NCBI GenBank assembly: GCA_015065325.1
Contig: SVQO01000009.1
Span: forward strand, 19,462-83,461
Origin: Oscillospiraceae bacterium
Lineage (GTDB): Bacteria > Bacillota > Clostridia > Oscillospirales > SIG627
Direction: 5' to 3'
DNA: 64,000 bases
Numbering within the stretch: the first letter of the stretch is position 1; the number at the start of each line of letters is the position of its first letter. Below, piece after piece: positions 19,155-35,801 of the stretch. The position numbers were made by a program, and so were the translations under genes. The notes beneath the pieces were generated by a model. The model had not been told where the DNA came from, did not search any database, and worked only from the letters and a program-made list of their open reading frames with translations.

Positions 19155-19712
19155 TTACAGTTCCAGGCAAAGATCTGCCTTTGCGCGGATATTGAATTTT
19201 TCAAAATACGCCTTTTCCTTAGGAATCCATTCGGTGAGAAAGCGCTCCAGCTTTTCAGGACTGCGTTTTGCCAGACGCTCCTTTTGTTTTTCGGGGGAAA
19301 TATCCAAAAAGATCCGCAAATTCACGGTGGTCTTCCCGACGAAGGGATGCTGACTGTAACTTCCCTCTATAATATAAAGCTTTTTCCACGGAAGGAAAAT
19401 CGGATCGCCTAATTTCCCTTGACTGCAAAGATAGGGGCGATAGGCAATGTCATCGAAACGGACGATGGGATTCATCACCTCGTCCCAGAAGCGCTCGCGA
19501 TCAAAATTTCCGCCTACTTCCGCAAGGCGCTCGGGTGTTCTCTGCTCGGGACGGAGAAAAAAGTCGTCCATATGGATCAGGTTGCAATCCAGTTTTTCAG
19601 CAAGTGCATTTGCAAAAGTGGTTTTTCCCGAAGCGCAGGGACCGTCAATGGTTACCACCACCCGATCTTTTTCTGCAAGCAGGGCGTTGATTTGCTCCAA
19701 AACCCGCTTCAA
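19155..19712 (-). CDS. Uridine-kinase-like P-loop NTPase
   Basis: 185 aa with Walker A GPCASGKTT at about 25-33, then HMDDFFLRPEQRTPERL, which matches the substrate-side segment of uridine-kinase-like proteins, and IIEGSYSQHP (Walker B-like). It probably phosphorylates a nucleoside or small metabolite; the substrate is not determined. The start appears to be a TTG at 19712 overlapping the ribU stop, with GGGG just upstream, so it is probably translated together with ribU. Co-expression with a riboflavin transporter hints at a vitamin substrate, but uridine remains equally possible. Confidence 0.75.
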   Translation of the reverse strand: MKRVLEQINALLAEKDRVVVTIDGPCASGKTTFANALAEKLDCNLIHMDDFFLRPEQRTPERLAEVGGNFDRERFWDEVMNPIVRFDDIAYRPYLCSQGKLGDPIFLPWKKLYIIEGSYSQHPFVGKTTVNLRIFLDISPEKQKERLAKRSPEKLERFLTEWIPKEKAYFEKFNIRAKADLCLEL

Positions 19713-20374
19713 GCGATCACCCCGATCAAATACAAAAACAAAAAGGTAAACAGTGCAAGTAAAGCAAGAGCGATCGCAAGCAGGAAAACACGGACCTTTA
19801 CGGTGGCACCGACGGAATAGGATTCCGGCACAAGCTTTGCTCTCCGCAGGGTCGTAACCAACGGCTTATACAAAAGTAGAGTCAAAGCTGCATTCAAGCC
19901 ACCCTTGATCGCATTAAAGGGAAGAAAAACAGGCACGATCATTTCTGACACGACGTTTCTCGGCACTCCCATATAGAACGGAGTAATGAAATAGTTCCAA
20001 AGCAGCATACTCGCCGTCATAAAGCTAACTCCCAGAATCAGTCCAAGAATTGCCCCCTGGTAGCTTTTCACTTTTTTATAAAGGATCGCAGCAGGAAAGG
20101 CGAAGCTGACGGTGGAAAAAATATTCATCAGACAGCCGATGATACCTGTAGAGCTGATAGTAACAAGTTCTACCAAAGAAACAAGAACCGATATTACCAC
20201 CGTATAAAGCGGCCCCATCAAAAAGCCGGCAATGGCAACCACTGCGTCCTTAGGATCATAGCTTAAAAAGCCTGCTACGTTTGGAATGACCTTTCCGAGC
20301 AGTACCGCAACGAAGCCCATCGCGGCAAACATACCGATCACGGCAATATTTTTAACCGAAACACTGGATTTCAT
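19709..20374 (-). CDS. ribU: Riboflavin ECF transporter S component RibU
   Basis: 221 aa from the ATG at 20374, behind GGAGGGG. About six membrane helices, with the N-terminal AAMGFVAVLLGKVIPNV and SYDPKDAVVAIAGFLMGP segments characteristic of RibU, the substrate-binding subunit that works with the shared EcfA-EcfA'-EcfT module. An FMN riboswitch and terminator lie directly upstream, which confirms the flavin assignment. Confidence 0.93.
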   Translation of the reverse strand: MKSSVSVKNIAVIGMFAAMGFVAVLLGKVIPNVAGFLSYDPKDAVVAIAGFLMGPLYTVVISVLVSLVELVTISSTGIIGCLMNIFSTVSFAFPAAILYKKVKSYQGAILGLILGVSFMTASMLLWNYFITPFYMGVPRNVVSEMIVPVFLPFNAIKGGLNAALTLLLYKPLVTTLRRAKLVPESYSVGATVKVRVFLLAIALALLALFTFLFLYLIGVIA

Positions 20375-20384
20375 AACCCCTCCG

Positions 20385-20424
20385 AAAATAAAAAGACACC
20401 CCTGCAAGCAAAGCTGCAGGGGTG
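20385..20424 (-). terminator. Intrinsic terminator of the FMN riboswitch
   Basis: Stem CACCCCTGCA/TGCAGGGGTG (arms 20424-20415 and 20406-20397) with an 8-nt loop, followed on the minus strand by TCTTTTTATTTT. It lies between the aptamer and the ribU ribosome site. FMN binding is expected to favour this terminator. Confidence 0.9.
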
Positions 20425-20452
20425 CCGAAAAGACGTAACGTAAGTTACAAGC

Positions 20453-20558
20453 GACCTTCTATCATCCGGACTGTACCGTCGGTGCAGGAATTTCACCTGC
20501 TCAGCTTGCGCTCGTGGACTTTACCACCGGTGTGGAATTACACCAACCCCTGAAGATC
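20453..20558 (-). ncRNA. FMN riboswitch (RFN element)
   Basis: On the minus strand the conserved pieces occur in order: P1 5' arm GATCTTC with 3' arm GAAGGTC, AGGGG, GGTGTAATTCC, ACCGGTGGTAAAGTCCACGAGC, GGTGAAATTCC, GCACCGACGGTACAGTCCGGATGA. These match the RFN consensus. It regulates ribU through the downstream terminator. Its P1 begins only 10 nt after the tuf stop, leaving little room for a separate promoter. Confidence 0.96.
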
Positions 20559-20567
20559 GATATTCAA

Positions 20568-21770
20568 TTAGCCGAGAATCTCGGTAACAACGCCGGAACC
20601 AACGGTTCTGCCGCCTTCACGGATAGCGAAGCGGAGACCCTTTTCGATTGCGATGGGAGCGATCAGCTCAACGTTCATATCAACGTTGTCGCCGGGTGCG
20701 CACATCTCAACGTCAGCGGGAAGGTTGATAACGCCGGTAACGTCGGTAGTTCTGAAGTAGAACTGAGGTCTGTAGTTGTTGAAGAAAGGAGTATGACGGC
20801 CGCCTTCCTTCTCGGTAAGAACGTAAACCTGACCAACGAACTTGGTGTAAGGATTGATGGAACCGGGTTTAGCAAGAACCTGACCTCTTTCGATCTCCTT
20901 CTTGTCGATACCACGGAGCAGTACGCCTACGTTGTCGCCCGCTTCAGCATAGTCGAGCAGCTTGCGGAACATTTCGATACCGGTAACTACGGACTTTCTG
21001 GTTTCCTTCAGACCTACGATTTCGATTTCGTCGCCCATCTTCAGCTGGCCACGCTCTACTCTACCGGTAGCAACGGTACCACGGCCGGTGATGGAGAATA
21101 CGTCCTCTACAGGCATCAGGAAGGGCATGTCAGCCTTACGGTCGGGAGTGGGGATGTAAGAGTCAACAGCTGCCATGAGCTCAAGGATGGGAGCGTACTC
21201 GGGAGCGGAAGGATCGGTGTTAGCAGACTCGAGAGCATCTCTTGCGGAACCCTTGATAACGGGGATGTCATCGCCGGGGAAGTCGTGCTTGGAAAGAAGA
21301 TCACGGATCTCCATTTCAACCAGCTCGAGGAGCTCTTCGTCGTCAACCATATCGCACTTGTTCATAAATACTACGATTGCGGGAACGCCTACCTGACGAG
21401 CGAGCAGGATGTGCTCGTGGGTCTGCTGGAGAGGACCGTCGGTAGCAGCAACTACCAGGATAGCACCGTCCATCTGAGCAGCACCGGTGATCATGTTCTT
21501 AACGTAGTCAGCGTGGCCGGGGCAGTCAACGTGAGCGTAGTGACGGTTCTCGGTTTCGTACTCTACGTGTCTGGTGTTGATCGTGATACCTCTTGCTCTC
21601 TCTTCGGGAGCGTTGTCGATCTGGTCATAAGCCATAAACTCTGCCTTTCCGTCGCACAGAGAAAGGGTCTTGGTGATGGCTGCGGTAAGAGTGGTCTTAC
21701 CGTGGTCAACGTGACCAATGGTACCAATGTTTACATGGGGTTTGTTTCTTTCGAATTTTGCCTTTGCCAT
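20568..21770 (-). CDS. tuf: Elongation factor Tu
   Basis: 400 aa, delivers aminoacyl-tRNA to the ribosome. The G domain has [14 protein letters not shown] (G1), [12 protein letters not shown] (G3) and NKCDMVDD (G4); domains II and III follow, ending at [13 protein letters not shown] precedes the ATG. It is the last gene of the str operon. In many Bacillota rpsJ follows tuf, but here ribU does. Confidence 0.98.
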   Translation of the reverse strand: MAKAKFERNKPHVNIGTIGHVDHGKTTLTAAITKTLSLCDGKAEFMAYDQIDNAPEERARGITINTRHVEYETENRHYAHVDCPGHADYVKNMITGAAQMDGAILVVAATDGPLQQTHEHILLARQVGVPAIVVFMNKCDMVDDEELLELVEMEIRDLLSKHDFPGDDIPVIKGSARDALESANTDPSAPEYAPILELMAAVDSYIPTPDRKADMPFLMPVEDVFSITGRGTVATGRVERGQLKMGDEIEIVGLKETRKSVVTGIEMFRKLLDYAEAGDNVGVLLRGIDKKEIERGQVLAKPGSINPYTKFVGQVYVLTEKEGGRHTPFFNNYRPQFYFRTTDVTGVINLPADVEMCAPGDNVDMNVELIAPIAIEKGLRFAIREGGRTVGSGVVTEILG

Positions 21771-21822
21771 TGTAATTTCCTCCTAAGATAATTGTTTTTA
21801 TATTTTTGTTTTTTAGATCAAA

Positions 21823-23898
21823 TTAGTTTGCAGCCTTTTTAATGATCTGCTCCTGAATGCTCTTGGGAACCTCTGCATAGTGGTCGGGCTCCATAACGTA
21901 GGTGCCGCGGCCCTGAGTCTTGGAACGAAGGTCGGTTGCGTAACCGAACATTTCGCCCAAAGGAACCTCACAGTTGATCTGCTGACCGCCGCCAACAGCT
22001 TCCATACCAAGCACGCTGCCGCGACGCTGGTTGATGTTACCGATAACATCACCCATGTAATCGTCGGGAGTAACGATAACTACCTTCATGATAGGCTCGG
22101 TAATGGTGGGATCTGCCTTTCTCATAGCTTCCTTGAAAGCCATAGAACCACAGATCTTGAACGCCATTTCGGAAGAGTCAACTTCGTGGTAAGATCCGTC
22201 GAATACGGTAACCTTGGTATCAACAACGTTGTAGCCTGCTACAACACCGCTCTCCATAGCACCGCGGATACCTGCATCCACTGCGGGGAGGTATTCCTTG
22301 GGGATCGCACCGCCGACTACCTTGTTGATGAATTCGTATCCCTTGCCGGGTTCGTTGGGCTCGATGGTCATCTTAACGTGAGCATACTGACCCTTACCAC
22401 CGGACTGGCGGGCGTACTTAACGTCAACGGTAGCTTCCTTGCGGATGGTCTCGCGGTAAGCAACCTGAGGCTTACCAACGTTTGCTTCCACACGGAATTC
22501 GCGGAGAAGTCTGTCAACGATGATCTCAAGGTGAAGCTCACCCATACCTGCGATGATGGTCTGACCGGTCTCTTCGTCGGTGGATACCTTGAAGGTGGGG
22601 TCTTCCTCAGCAAGCTTCTGAAGGGCGATACCCATCTTTTCCTGACCGGCTTTGGTCTTGGGCTCGATGGCTACACGAATAACGGGATCCGGGAAGTCCA
22701 TAGATTCCAGAACGATGGGGTTCTTCTCGTCACAGAGAGTGTCACCGGTAGTGGTGTACTTAACGCCAATGACTGCGGCAATGTCGCCTGCATAGATCAT
22801 ATCAGCGTCTTCTCTGTGGTTTGCGTGCATCAAAACGATACGGCCAAGTCTTTCGCGCTTACCCTTGACTGCGTTGTAAACGGTAGAACCGGTTGCAACG
22901 GAGCCGGAATAGACACGAACGAAGCAAAGACGACCTACAAAGGGGTCGGTTGCAATCTTGAATGCAAGAGCCGCAAAGGGTGCATCCTCGCTGGAAGGAC
23001 GCTCTTCCTCGGTCTCGCCGTCCGGCAAGGTACCGGTGATAGCGGGAACGTCCAAGGGAGAAGGAAGATACTCAACAACGGCATCCAAAAGCTTCTGAAC
23101 GCCCTTATTACGGTATGAGGTACCGCAAAGCACGGGGATCATCTTGCCGGCAATGGTAGTTGTGCGGATCGCCTTGTGAATTTCTTCTTCGGTCAGCTCC
23201 TCGCCCTCGAGATACTTTTCAAACAGTGCGTCATCGCTCTCGGCAACAGCTTCCAGAAGCTGAGTTCTGTATTCCTCTGCTTTATCGGCAAGCTCTGCGG
23301 GAATGTCTTCCTCGCGGATGTCGGTGCCGTCGTTATTGGTGTAGATGAAAGCGCGCATTTTGACCAAGTCGATCAAACCGACAAACTCGTCCTCAGCACC
23401 GATGGGCAGCTGGATCGGAACGGCATTTGCTTTCAGTCTTTCGTGGATCTGGGACACAACTCTGTAGAAGTTTGCGCCACCGATATCCATTTTGTTAACG
23501 TAAGCCAGACGGGGTACGTTATACTTGGTAGCCTGACGCCATACGGTTTCAGACTGGGGCTCGACACCACCCTTGGCACAGAAGACGGCAACTGCACCGT
23601 CAAGCACCATCAGGGAGCGCTCCACCTCAACGGTGAAGTCAACGTGACCGGGGGTGTCAATGATGTTGATTCTGTTGTTTCTCCAGAAACAGGTGGTAGC
23701 TGCGGAAGTGATGGTAATACCTCTCTCCTGCTCCTGCTCCATCCAGTCCATGGTAGCGGCACCGTCATGCGTCTCACCCAGCTTGTGCGTCTTACCCGTG
23801 TAGTACAGGATACGCTCAGTGGTAGTGGTCTTACCGGCGTCGATATGGGCCATGATACCGATGTTTCTGGTTCTTTCAAGTGGATACTCTCTCGGCAT
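21823..23898 (-). CDS. fusA: Elongation factor G
   Basis: 691 aa from the ATG at 23898 ([14 protein letters not shown]), with GGAG 8 nt upstream; an in-frame TTG seven codons earlier has poorer context. Catalyses translocation. The G domain has [27 protein letters not shown] and NKMD; domains II-V follow with the domain [13 protein letters not shown] loop. It lies between rpsG and tuf. Confidence 0.98.
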   Translation of the reverse strand: MPREYPLERTRNIGIMAHIDAGKTTTTERILYYTGKTHKLGETHDGAATMDWMEQEQERGITITSAATTCFWRNNRINIIDTPGHVDFTVEVERSLMVLDGAVAVFCAKGGVEPQSETVWRQATKYNVPRLAYVNKMDIGGANFYRVVSQIHERLKANAVPIQLPIGAEDEFVGLIDLVKMRAFIYTNNDGTDIREEDIPAELADKAEEYRTQLLEAVAESDDALFEKYLEGEELTEEEIHKAIRTTTIAGKMIPVLCGTSYRNKGVQKLLDAVVEYLPSPLDVPAITGTLPDGETEEERPSSEDAPFAALAFKIATDPFVGRLCFVRVYSGSVATGSTVYNAVKGKRERLGRIVLMHANHREDADMIYAGDIAAVIGVKYTTTGDTLCDEKNPIVLESMDFPDPVIRVAIEPKTKAGQEKMGIALQKLAEEDPTFKVSTDEETGQTIIAGMGELHLEIIVDRLLREFRVEANVGKPQVAYRETIRKEATVDVKYARQSGGKGQYAHVKMTIEPNEPGKGYEFINKVVGGAIPKEYLPAVDAGIRGAMESGVVAGYNVVDTKVTVFDGSYHEVDSSEMAFKICGSMAFKEAMRKADPTITEPIMKVVIVTPDDYMGDVIGNINQRRGSVLGMEAVGGGQQINCEVPLGEMFGYATDLRSKTQGRGTYVMEPDHYAEVPKSIQEQIIKKAAN

Positions 23899-23962
23899 TG
23901 TAAGCTCCGTTTCCTTCAATTAGATTCTTCCCGAAAAGATAAGATCCATACGGGAAATACGA

Positions 23963-24433
23963 TTAATATCTGTAATGAGCAAAAGCCTTGTTTGCTTCTG
24001 CCATCTTGTGAGTGTCTTCTCTCTTCTTAACGGCGCCGCCGATTCCGTTGGTTGCGTCGATAATCTCGTTTGCAAGTCTCTCACACATATTCTTCTCGCT
24101 GCGTGCTCTGGAATAAGTGATGAGCCAGCGAAGACCTAAGGTCTGCTTTCTGTCGGGCCGAACGTCAATCGGAACCTGATAGGTTGCACCGCCAACTCTT
24201 CTTGCTTTGATTTCGAGCTGGGGCATGATGTTCTCAAGGGCCTTCTGGAATGTTTCAAGGGGATCGTTGCCGGTCTTCTCCTTTACGATTTCAAATGCAT
24301 CGTAAACGATTTTCTGTGCAACACCCTTTTTACCGTCCTGCATAATGTTGTTTACCAGCTTGGTAACAAGCTTAGATCCGTAGATAGGATCCGGCAGAAC
24401 ATCTCTTTTGGAAATCTGACCTCTGCGTGGCAC
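23963..24433 (-). CDS. rpsG: 30S ribosomal protein S7
   Basis: S7, 156 aa, assembles the 30S head. It begins [20 protein letters not shown] from a GTG codon at 24433 behind GGAGGGA. The core [17 protein letters not shown] and the C-terminal [20 protein letters not shown] end are present. It is second in the str operon. Confidence 0.97.
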   Translation of the reverse strand: MPRRGQISKRDVLPDPIYGSKLVTKLVNNIMQDGKKGVAQKIVYDAFEIVKEKTGNDPLETFQKALENIMPQLEIKARRVGGATYQVPIDVRPDRKQTLGLRWLITYSRARSEKNMCERLANEIIDATNGIGGAVKKREDTHKMAEANKAFAHYRY

Positions 24434-24567
24434 TAGAACTTCCCTCCTTCATAATATAGTATGATATCTTTGGTACTCCGACAGGGAATCCTGCCGGTGA
24501 AGTGCTTGGCACAGATCACAATATAAATAAATGATACAATATGCTAAGCACAACCGAGAGCTTACTC

Positions 24568-24987
24568 TTACTTGGAAGCCTTTGCTCTCTTCGCTCCGTA
24601 CTTGGAACGACCCTGGTTTCTTCCGTTAACGCCCTGGGTATCCAGAGTGCCGCGGATGATGTGGTAACGGACACCGGGGAGGTCCTTGACTCTTCCGCCG
24701 CGGATCATAACTACAGAGTGCTCCTGCAGGTTATGACCGATACCGGGGATGTAAGCAGTCACTTCGTTACCGTTGGTCAGTCTGACTCTTGCAATCTTAC
24801 GGAGAGCCGAGTTCGGCTTCTTCGGAGTCTTGGTAGAAACCTTCGTGCAGACACCACGCTTCTGAGGGCAGGAAATATCAACGGTCTCTTTTTTCAGAGA
24901 GTTCATGGTTACCTGCAAAGCGGGGGACTTGGACTTATAGGTTACTTTCTGACGACCAAATCTCACCAATTGGTTGAATGTTGGCAT
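24568..24987 (-). CDS. rpsL: 30S ribosomal protein S12
   Basis: S12, 139 aa, decoding-centre protein. It begins [12 protein letters not shown]. The [20 protein letters not shown] loop carries the lysine whose changes give streptomycin resistance in other bacteria; the wild-type Lys is present. The 134-nt spacer to rpsG contains no gene. AAAGGAG precedes the ATG. Confidence 0.98.
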   Translation of the reverse strand: MPTFNQLVRFGRQKVTYKSKSPALQVTMNSLKKETVDISCPQKRGVCTKVSTKTPKKPNSALRKIARVRLTNGNEVTAYIPGIGHNLQEHSVVMIRGGRVKDLPGVRYHIIRGTLDTQGVNGRNQGRSKYGAKRAKASK

Positions 24988-25017
24988 ATCGCATCTCCTT
25001 TCTTCAATATTCGTTTT

Positions 25018-25046
25018 ATGGTATCACACTTTCAAAAAAAATGCAA
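25018..25046 (-). promoter_or_regulatory. Promoter for the str operon
   Basis: Minus strand TTGCAT (25046-25041), 17-nt spacer made of a T-run and GAAAGTGTGA, then TACCAT (25023-25018). It lies 31 nt upstream of rpsL. The ybxF/rplGB gene often found between rpoC and rpsL is absent. Confidence 0.65.
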
Positions 25047-25052
25047 CACTCA

Positions 25053-25096
25053 CCGAGGAGTGCAAAATGTATTTCTGCATTTTGCACAAAACTCGG
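25053..25096 (-). terminator. Extended hairpin between rpoC and rpsL
   Basis: Perfect 10-bp arms GTGCAAAATG/CATTTTGCAC around an 8-nt loop, enclosed by outer arms CCGAG/CTCGG. On the minus strand it follows rpoC by about 40 nt, and a run of eight T begins about 13 nt later, overlapping the spacer of the rpsL promoter. It is either an rpoC terminator or an attenuator between rpoBC and str. Confidence 0.55.
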
Positions 25097-25138
25097 CAAA
25101 AACCTTTGTTAAATTTACGCTAAAATCCACAAGAAATT

Positions 25139-28705
<3,567 letters not shown>

Positions 28706-28722
28706 TCTCTTCTCCTCCTACC

Positions 28723-31700
28723 TTAGTCATCTTTTCCGTCTTCAGCTTCATAGACGGAAGCGGAGCCCATATAATCGGAAAGATCTTCCTCGGGCTGTTC
28801 GGTCAGCTCGGTAGAGCCTTCCTCATCGTCAAACATGGGATCCACGGCATCGTAGATCTGCTCGCCCAGCTCGGACTGGTCGATGGTTTGGATGCCGCCC
28901 GTTTCTTCTTCGCTGATCTCCTTGAGGGCAACAATGTTGTCATCCTTATCGAGGACCTCGATGTTCAGACCCAAAGCCTGGAGCTCGCGAACCAATACCT
29001 TAAAGGACTCGGGCACACCGGGAGTGGGGATGTTCAGACCCTTTACGATTGCCTCGAAGGTCTTTACACGGCCTACCACGTCGTCGGACTTCACGGTAAG
29101 GATCTCCTGGAGAGTGTAGGCTGCGCCGTACGCCTCCAATGCCCAAACCTCCATTTCGCCGAATCTCTGACCGCCGAACTGAGCTTTACCGCCCAGAGGC
29201 TGCTGAGTAACCAGAGAGTAAGGACCGGTGGAACGGGCGTGGATCTTATCGTCAACCAGGTGATGGAGCTTTAAGTAGTACATATAACCGACGGTTACGC
29301 GGTTATCGAAGGGTTCACCGGTTCTACCGTCGTACAGGACGGTCTTACCGTCGGGAGAACAGCCTGCCTCTTCCAGCAGATCCTGAATATCCTTCTCATT
29401 GGCACCGTCGAATACGGGAGTCATAAAGTTGACACCCAGCTTCTTCGCGGCAAGGCCCAAGTGAACCTCGAGCACCTGACCGATGTTCATACGGGAAGGT
29501 ACGCCCAGGGGGTTCAATACGATATCAAGGGGAGTACCGTCGGGAAGGAAGGGCATATCTTCGGGAGGAAGGATGCGGGAAATAACACCCTTGTTACCGT
29601 GACGGCCTGCCATCTTATCGCCCACGGAGATCTTTCTCTTCTGAGCAACGTAAACTCTGACGACCTTATTCACGCCTGCGGGAAGCTCGTCACCGTTCTC
29701 ACGGGTAAAGGTACGTACGTCAACGACGATACCGCTTTCGCCGTGGGGCAGACGCAGGGAGGTATCTCTGACCTCTCTTGCCTTTTCACCGAAGATGGCA
29801 CGGAGAAGACGCTCCTCTGCAGTCAACTCGGTCTCACCCTTGGGGGTAACCTTACCGACCAGGATATCGCCTGCGTGCACCTCGGCACCCTTGCGGATCA
29901 CACCGTCTGCATTCAGATCCTTCAGCGCTTCTTCGCCTACGGAAGGAATATCGCGGGTGATCTCCTCCGGACCGAGCTTGGTATCTCTCGCTTCGTGAGA
30001 ATACTCCTCAATGTGAATGGAGGTGTAGATATCTTCTCTTACCAGACGCTCGTTCAAAAGAACTGCGTCCTCGTAGTTATAACCCTCCCAGGTCATAAAG
30101 CCGATGAGCATATTCTTACCCAGCGCCATTTCGCCGCCGCGGGTAGCGGTGCCGTCAGCCAATACCTGACCCTTCTCAACTCTCTGATCCTTCACGACGA
30201 AGGGTCTCTGGTTGATACAGGTGCCCTGGTTGGTTCTCTTGAATTTTACAAGGTGGTATGCATCGACGTGACCCTGGTCGTTCTTCACGCGGATCTCATC
30301 GGCAGAAACGTATTCTACGTAGCCTGCCTCCTTAGCAAGCACGCACACACCGGAATCCGTACCGGATTTATATTCGATACCGGTACCGATCATGGGAGCT
30401 TCGCTGACCATCAGCGGAACTGCCTGCTTCTGCATGTTGGAGCCCATGAGTGCACGGGTATTGTCATCGTTCTCCAGGAAGGGAATGTGAGAAGCGGAAA
30501 CGGATACCAGCATCTTGGGAGATACGTCCATATAGTCGATCTCTTCTCTGGGTACCTCGAGAATTTCCTCACGTCTTCTTGCGGTTACCTTCTTGTTGAT
30601 AAACTTGTGCTCCTCGTCCAGGGGCTCGTTTGCCTGAGCAACGGTGTAATCGTCCTCCTCATCGGCGGTCATGTAGCGGACCTCGCTTGTGACCACGCCG
30701 GTTTCCTTATCCACCTTGCGGTAAGGAGCCATAATAAAGCCGAATTCGCTGATCTTGGCATAGGTGGAAAGATAGGAGATCAGACCGATGTTGGGACCTT
30801 CGGGGGTCTCTACGGGACACATTCTGCCGTACTGGGTATAGTGTACGTCACGAACCTCGAAGGATGCACGGTCTCTGGACAAACCGCCCGGACCCAAAGC
30901 GGAAAGACGGCGCTTGTGGGTAAGCTCGGACAGGGGGTTGTTCTGGTCCATAAACTGGGACAAGGGAGAAGAACCGAAGAATTCCTTAATGGCGGAGATC
31001 ACGGGACGCACGTTGATCAGTGCCTGAGGCGTAACGGACTCCGTATCCTGAATGGTCATTCTCTCCTTGACGATCTTATCCATTCTGGAGAAGCCGATGC
31101 GGAGCTGGTTCTGCAAAAGCTCACCAACGCAACGCAGTCTTCTGTTGCCCAGATGGTCGATATCGTCGTCACTGCCGATTCCGTGGGAAAGGGCAAGCAG
31201 GTAGTTTACGGAAGAATAAATATCCTCACGGGTAATATGTTTGGGAACGAGCTCGTCCTTTCTGGCACGGATCAGCTCAATGCGCTCCGCCTCGTCCTTG
31301 GTCTCGTTCAGGATCTCGCCCAAAACAGACAGGCATACCATTTCCTTAATTCCCGTTGCCTTGCAAGCTTCCTCAGACAGAAACTCGGTCATGGGAACCA
31401 TACCGTTGGAGAATACCTTTACCTCCTTACCGTCCTCTGCTACGACGGTAAGATTGGTGATACCGTTCCGGTTCAGGCTCTGTGCCTTCTCTGCATCCAG
31501 CACCTCACCCTTCTTGAAAACGGTCTTGCCGGTCAGCTGGCTGACTGCGGGAGCAGCAAGCTTCAGTCCGGTCACACGCTTTGCAAGGGAAAGCTTCTTG
31601 TTATATTTATATCTGCCCACAGCGGAAATATCGTAACGCTTGGGATCAAAGAAAAGGTTGTTGACCAGGATCTCAGCACTCTCAACAAGGGGCGGATCAC

Positions 31701-32457
31701 CGGGACGAAGTCTTCTGTAAAGCTCCTTGAGAGCCTCCTCGTATGCGGTGGTATTGTTGTTCTCCGCGGTAGCGGTGATCATATCCTTATCCATGGTGAG
31801 CAGAAGCATGGTATCGTCGCCGAACATAGCCTTCAGCTCAGCATCGGTGGATACGCCCAGTGCACGAACCAGAATCGTTACGGGCATCTTGCGGTTCTTG
31901 TCGATGCGAACGTAGAAAATATCGTTCTGATCGGTCTCGTACTCAAGCCAAGCGCCGCGGTAAGGAATTACCGTGGTAGCGAAGGTCACCTTCTCACTCT
32001 TTTCCTGGAGCTTCTGATAGTAGATACCGGGGGAACGAACGATCTGCGATACGATAACGCGCTCTGCACCGTTGATCAGGAAGGTTCCGTTTTCGGTCAT
32101 CAGAGGGAAATCGCCCATGAAGATCTCCTGCTCCTTGATCTCGCCGGTGACCTTGTTGGTCAGACGGACGGTCACGCGCAGGGGAACCGCATAGTTTACG
32201 TCTCTCTCCTTGCACTCCTCGATGGAGTACTTGGGCGTTTTTTCCACCGTGTAGTCCACGAAATCGATCAGCAGATTTCCGGAGTAATCCACGATGGGAG
32301 AAATGTCGCGGAGGACCTCCATCAGTCCTTCCTTCAGGAACCAGTCAAAGCTCTCCTTCTGAATTTCGATGAGATTCGGGAGATCCAGCGGTTCGTCGTT
32401 TTTCGCAAAGCTGTAACGAACACCGGTTCCGCATTTCTGGGGATGGGTCATCAACAT
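28723..32457 (-). CDS. rpoB: RNA polymerase beta subunit
   Basis: 1244 aa from the ATG at 32457 ([12 protein letters not shown]), with GGAGAGG upstream. An in-frame hydrophobic extension further upstream lies in the leader and is not homologous. The rifampicin-pocket segment contains [25 protein letters not shown] with wild-type residues. [10 protein letters not shown] and the C-terminal [13 protein letters not shown] are present, followed by an acidic tail of about 65 residues. Confidence 0.98.
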   Translation of the reverse strand: MLMTHPQKCGTGVRYSFAKNDEPLDLPNLIEIQKESFDWFLKEGLMEVLRDISPIVDYSGNLLIDFVDYTVEKTPKYSIEECKERDVNYAVPLRVTVRLTNKVTGEIKEQEIFMGDFPLMTENGTFLINGAERVIVSQIVRSPGIYYQKLQEKSEKVTFATTVIPYRGAWLEYETDQNDIFYVRIDKNRKMPVTILVRALGVSTDAELKAMFGDDTMLLLTMDKDMITATAENNNTTAYEEALKELYRRLRPGDPPLVESAEILVNNLFFDPKRYDISAVGRYKYNKKLSLAKRVTGLKLAAPAVSQLTGKTVFKKGEVLDAEKAQSLNRNGITNLTVVAEDGKEVKVFSNGMVPMTEFLSEEACKATGIKEMVCLSVLGEILNETKDEAERIELIRARKDELVPKHITREDIYSSVNYLLALSHGIGSDDDIDHLGNRRLRCVGELLQNQLRIGFSRMDKIVKERMTIQDTESVTPQALINVRPVISAIKEFFGSSPLSQFMDQNNPLSELTHKRRLSALGPGGLSRDRASFEVRDVHYTQYGRMCPVETPEGPNIGLISYLSTYAKISEFGFIMAPYRKVDKETGVVTSEVRYMTADEEDDYTVAQANEPLDEEHKFINKKVTARRREEILEVPREEIDYMDVSPKMLVSVSASHIPFLENDDNTRALMGSNMQKQAVPLMVSEAPMIGTGIEYKSGTDSGVCVLAKEAGYVEYVSADEIRVKNDQGHVDAYHLVKFKRTNQGTCINQRPFVVKDQRVEKGQVLADGTATRGGEMALGKNMLIGFMTWEGYNYEDAVLLNERLVREDIYTSIHIEEYSHEARDTKLGPEEITRDIPSVGEEALKDLNADGVIRKGAEVHAGDILVGKVTPKGETELTAEERLLRAIFGEKAREVRDTSLRLPHGESGIVVDVRTFTRENGDELPAGVNKVVRVYVAQKRKISVGDKMAGRHGNKGVISRILPPEDMPFLPDGTPLDIVLNPLGVPSRMNIGQVLEVHLGLAAKKLGVNFMTPVFDGANEKDIQDLLEEAGCSPDGKTVLYDGRTGEPFDNRVTVGYMYYLKLHHLVDDKIHARSTGPYSLVTQQPLGGKAQFGGQRFGEMEVWALEAYGAAYTLQEILTVKSDDVVGRVKTFEAIVKGLNIPTPGVPESFKVLVRELQALGLNIEVLDKDDNIVALKEISEEETGGIQTIDQSELGEQIYDAVDPMFDDEEGSTELTEQPEEDLSDYMGSASVYEAEDGKDD

Positions 32458-34791
<2,334 letters not shown>

Positions 34792-34892
34792 AATATTCTT
34801 TTCGAAAAACAGTTTCTTTTCAAAGGAAAATGTGTTATATTGTTTTAAACGAAAAAAAGAGGTCCCCCCCTCTCGGAAAGGAAACAACAGTT

Positions 34893-35681
34893 ATGGCTTT
34901 CGAATTCAAAGAAAAAGTAATTTTGATGTGTATCGACTCTATGCGCCCCGACGGATTTTTGCAGTGCGGCAACCCCTTCATCCACGAGATGATGAAGCTG
35001 GGCTCCTACTGTCTGAGCAGCCGCACGGTATTCCCCTCCTCCACCCTGCCCTGTCATATGTCTATGTTCCATTCCGTTCCTCCGGAACGCCACGGAATTC
35101 TCTCCAACACCTACGTTCCCATGGTTCGTCCCCTGCCCGGCCTGTTTGAGCAGATCCGTGCAGTAGGAGGAAAAAGCGATATGTACTTCGGCTGGCAGCC
35201 CCTGCGCGACATTGCAGGTCCCAAGACGCTGTGCCGCGATCATTTCATCTGCGCCAGAATGGAGGATGACACCGACAATAAGCTGACCGAGCTCGCCTTG
35301 GCCAGACTGCGTGAGGGCGGCCCCGACTTTATGTTCCTCTATCAGGTAGAGACGGACGAAAAGGGCGGTCACGATCACGGTTGGATGACCGAGGAATATC
35401 TGGGCTATATCAAGGTTGCCATCGAAAACGTCAAACGCGTTTACGAGCTGGCAGGTCAGGACTACACCATTATCGTTACTGCCGACCACGGCGGACACGA
35501 CCGTTGCCACGGAACCAATCTGGAGGAGGACATGACCATCCCCACCTTCTTCATCGGCAAGCGTTTCACTCCCGGTAAGCAATTGGAGGGAGTGAGCATC
35601 CTGGACCTTGCTCCCACCATTGCAGACGTAATGGGCGTCCCGGTTCCCGAGGAATGGGAAGGAAAGAGCCTGGCTGAGTAA
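34893..35681 (+). CDS. Alkaline-phosphatase-superfamily phosphodiesterase-like protein
   Basis: 262 aa from the ATG at 34893. Metal-site elements of the superfamily occur in order: CIDSMRPDG (first Asp), SSTLPCHMS (probable Thr nucleophile), ETDEKGGHDHG (Asp and His), TADHGGHDRCHG (Asp-His) and a late His. It resembles the NPP/PhnA-like type I phosphodiesterase group. There is no signal peptide, so it is cytosolic. The substrate is unknown; nucleotide or phospholipid-headgroup phosphodiesters are family possibilities. A terminator follows 20 nt after the stop. Confidence 0.8.
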   Translation: MAFEFKEKVILMCIDSMRPDGFLQCGNPFIHEMMKLGSYCLSSRTVFPSSTLPCHMSMFHSVPPERHGILSNTYVPMVRPLPGLFEQIRAVGGKSDMYFGWQPLRDIAGPKTLCRDHFICARMEDDTDNKLTELALARLREGGPDFMFLYQVETDEKGGHDHGWMTEEYLGYIKVAIENVKRVYELAGQDYTIIVTADHGGHDRCHGTNLEEDMTIPTFFIGKRFTPGKQLEGVSILDLAPTIADVMGVPVPEEWEGKSLAE

Positions 35682-35701
35682 AGAAAAATGTAAAGAAATT
35701 G

Positions 35702-35730
35702 AAAAAACCGCGGAAAAACCGCGGTTTTTT
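35702..35730. terminator. Terminator after the phosphodiesterase gene
   Basis: 12-bp arms AAAAAACCGCGG/CCGCGGTTTTTT around an A5 loop. Confidence 0.9.
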
Positions 35731-35732
35731 CG

Positions 35733-35761
35733 TTGCGCAAAAGGCTTTTTTATGGTATCCT
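35733..35761 (+). promoter_or_regulatory. Possible promoter for the 35802 gene
   Basis: TTGCGC, 17-nt spacer, TATCCT. Moderate match, about 40 nt before the GTG start. Confidence 0.4.
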
Positions 35762-35801
35762 TTAATATAAATAGGTAAAAAAACGGAAAGGAGGGAAAGG
35801 T

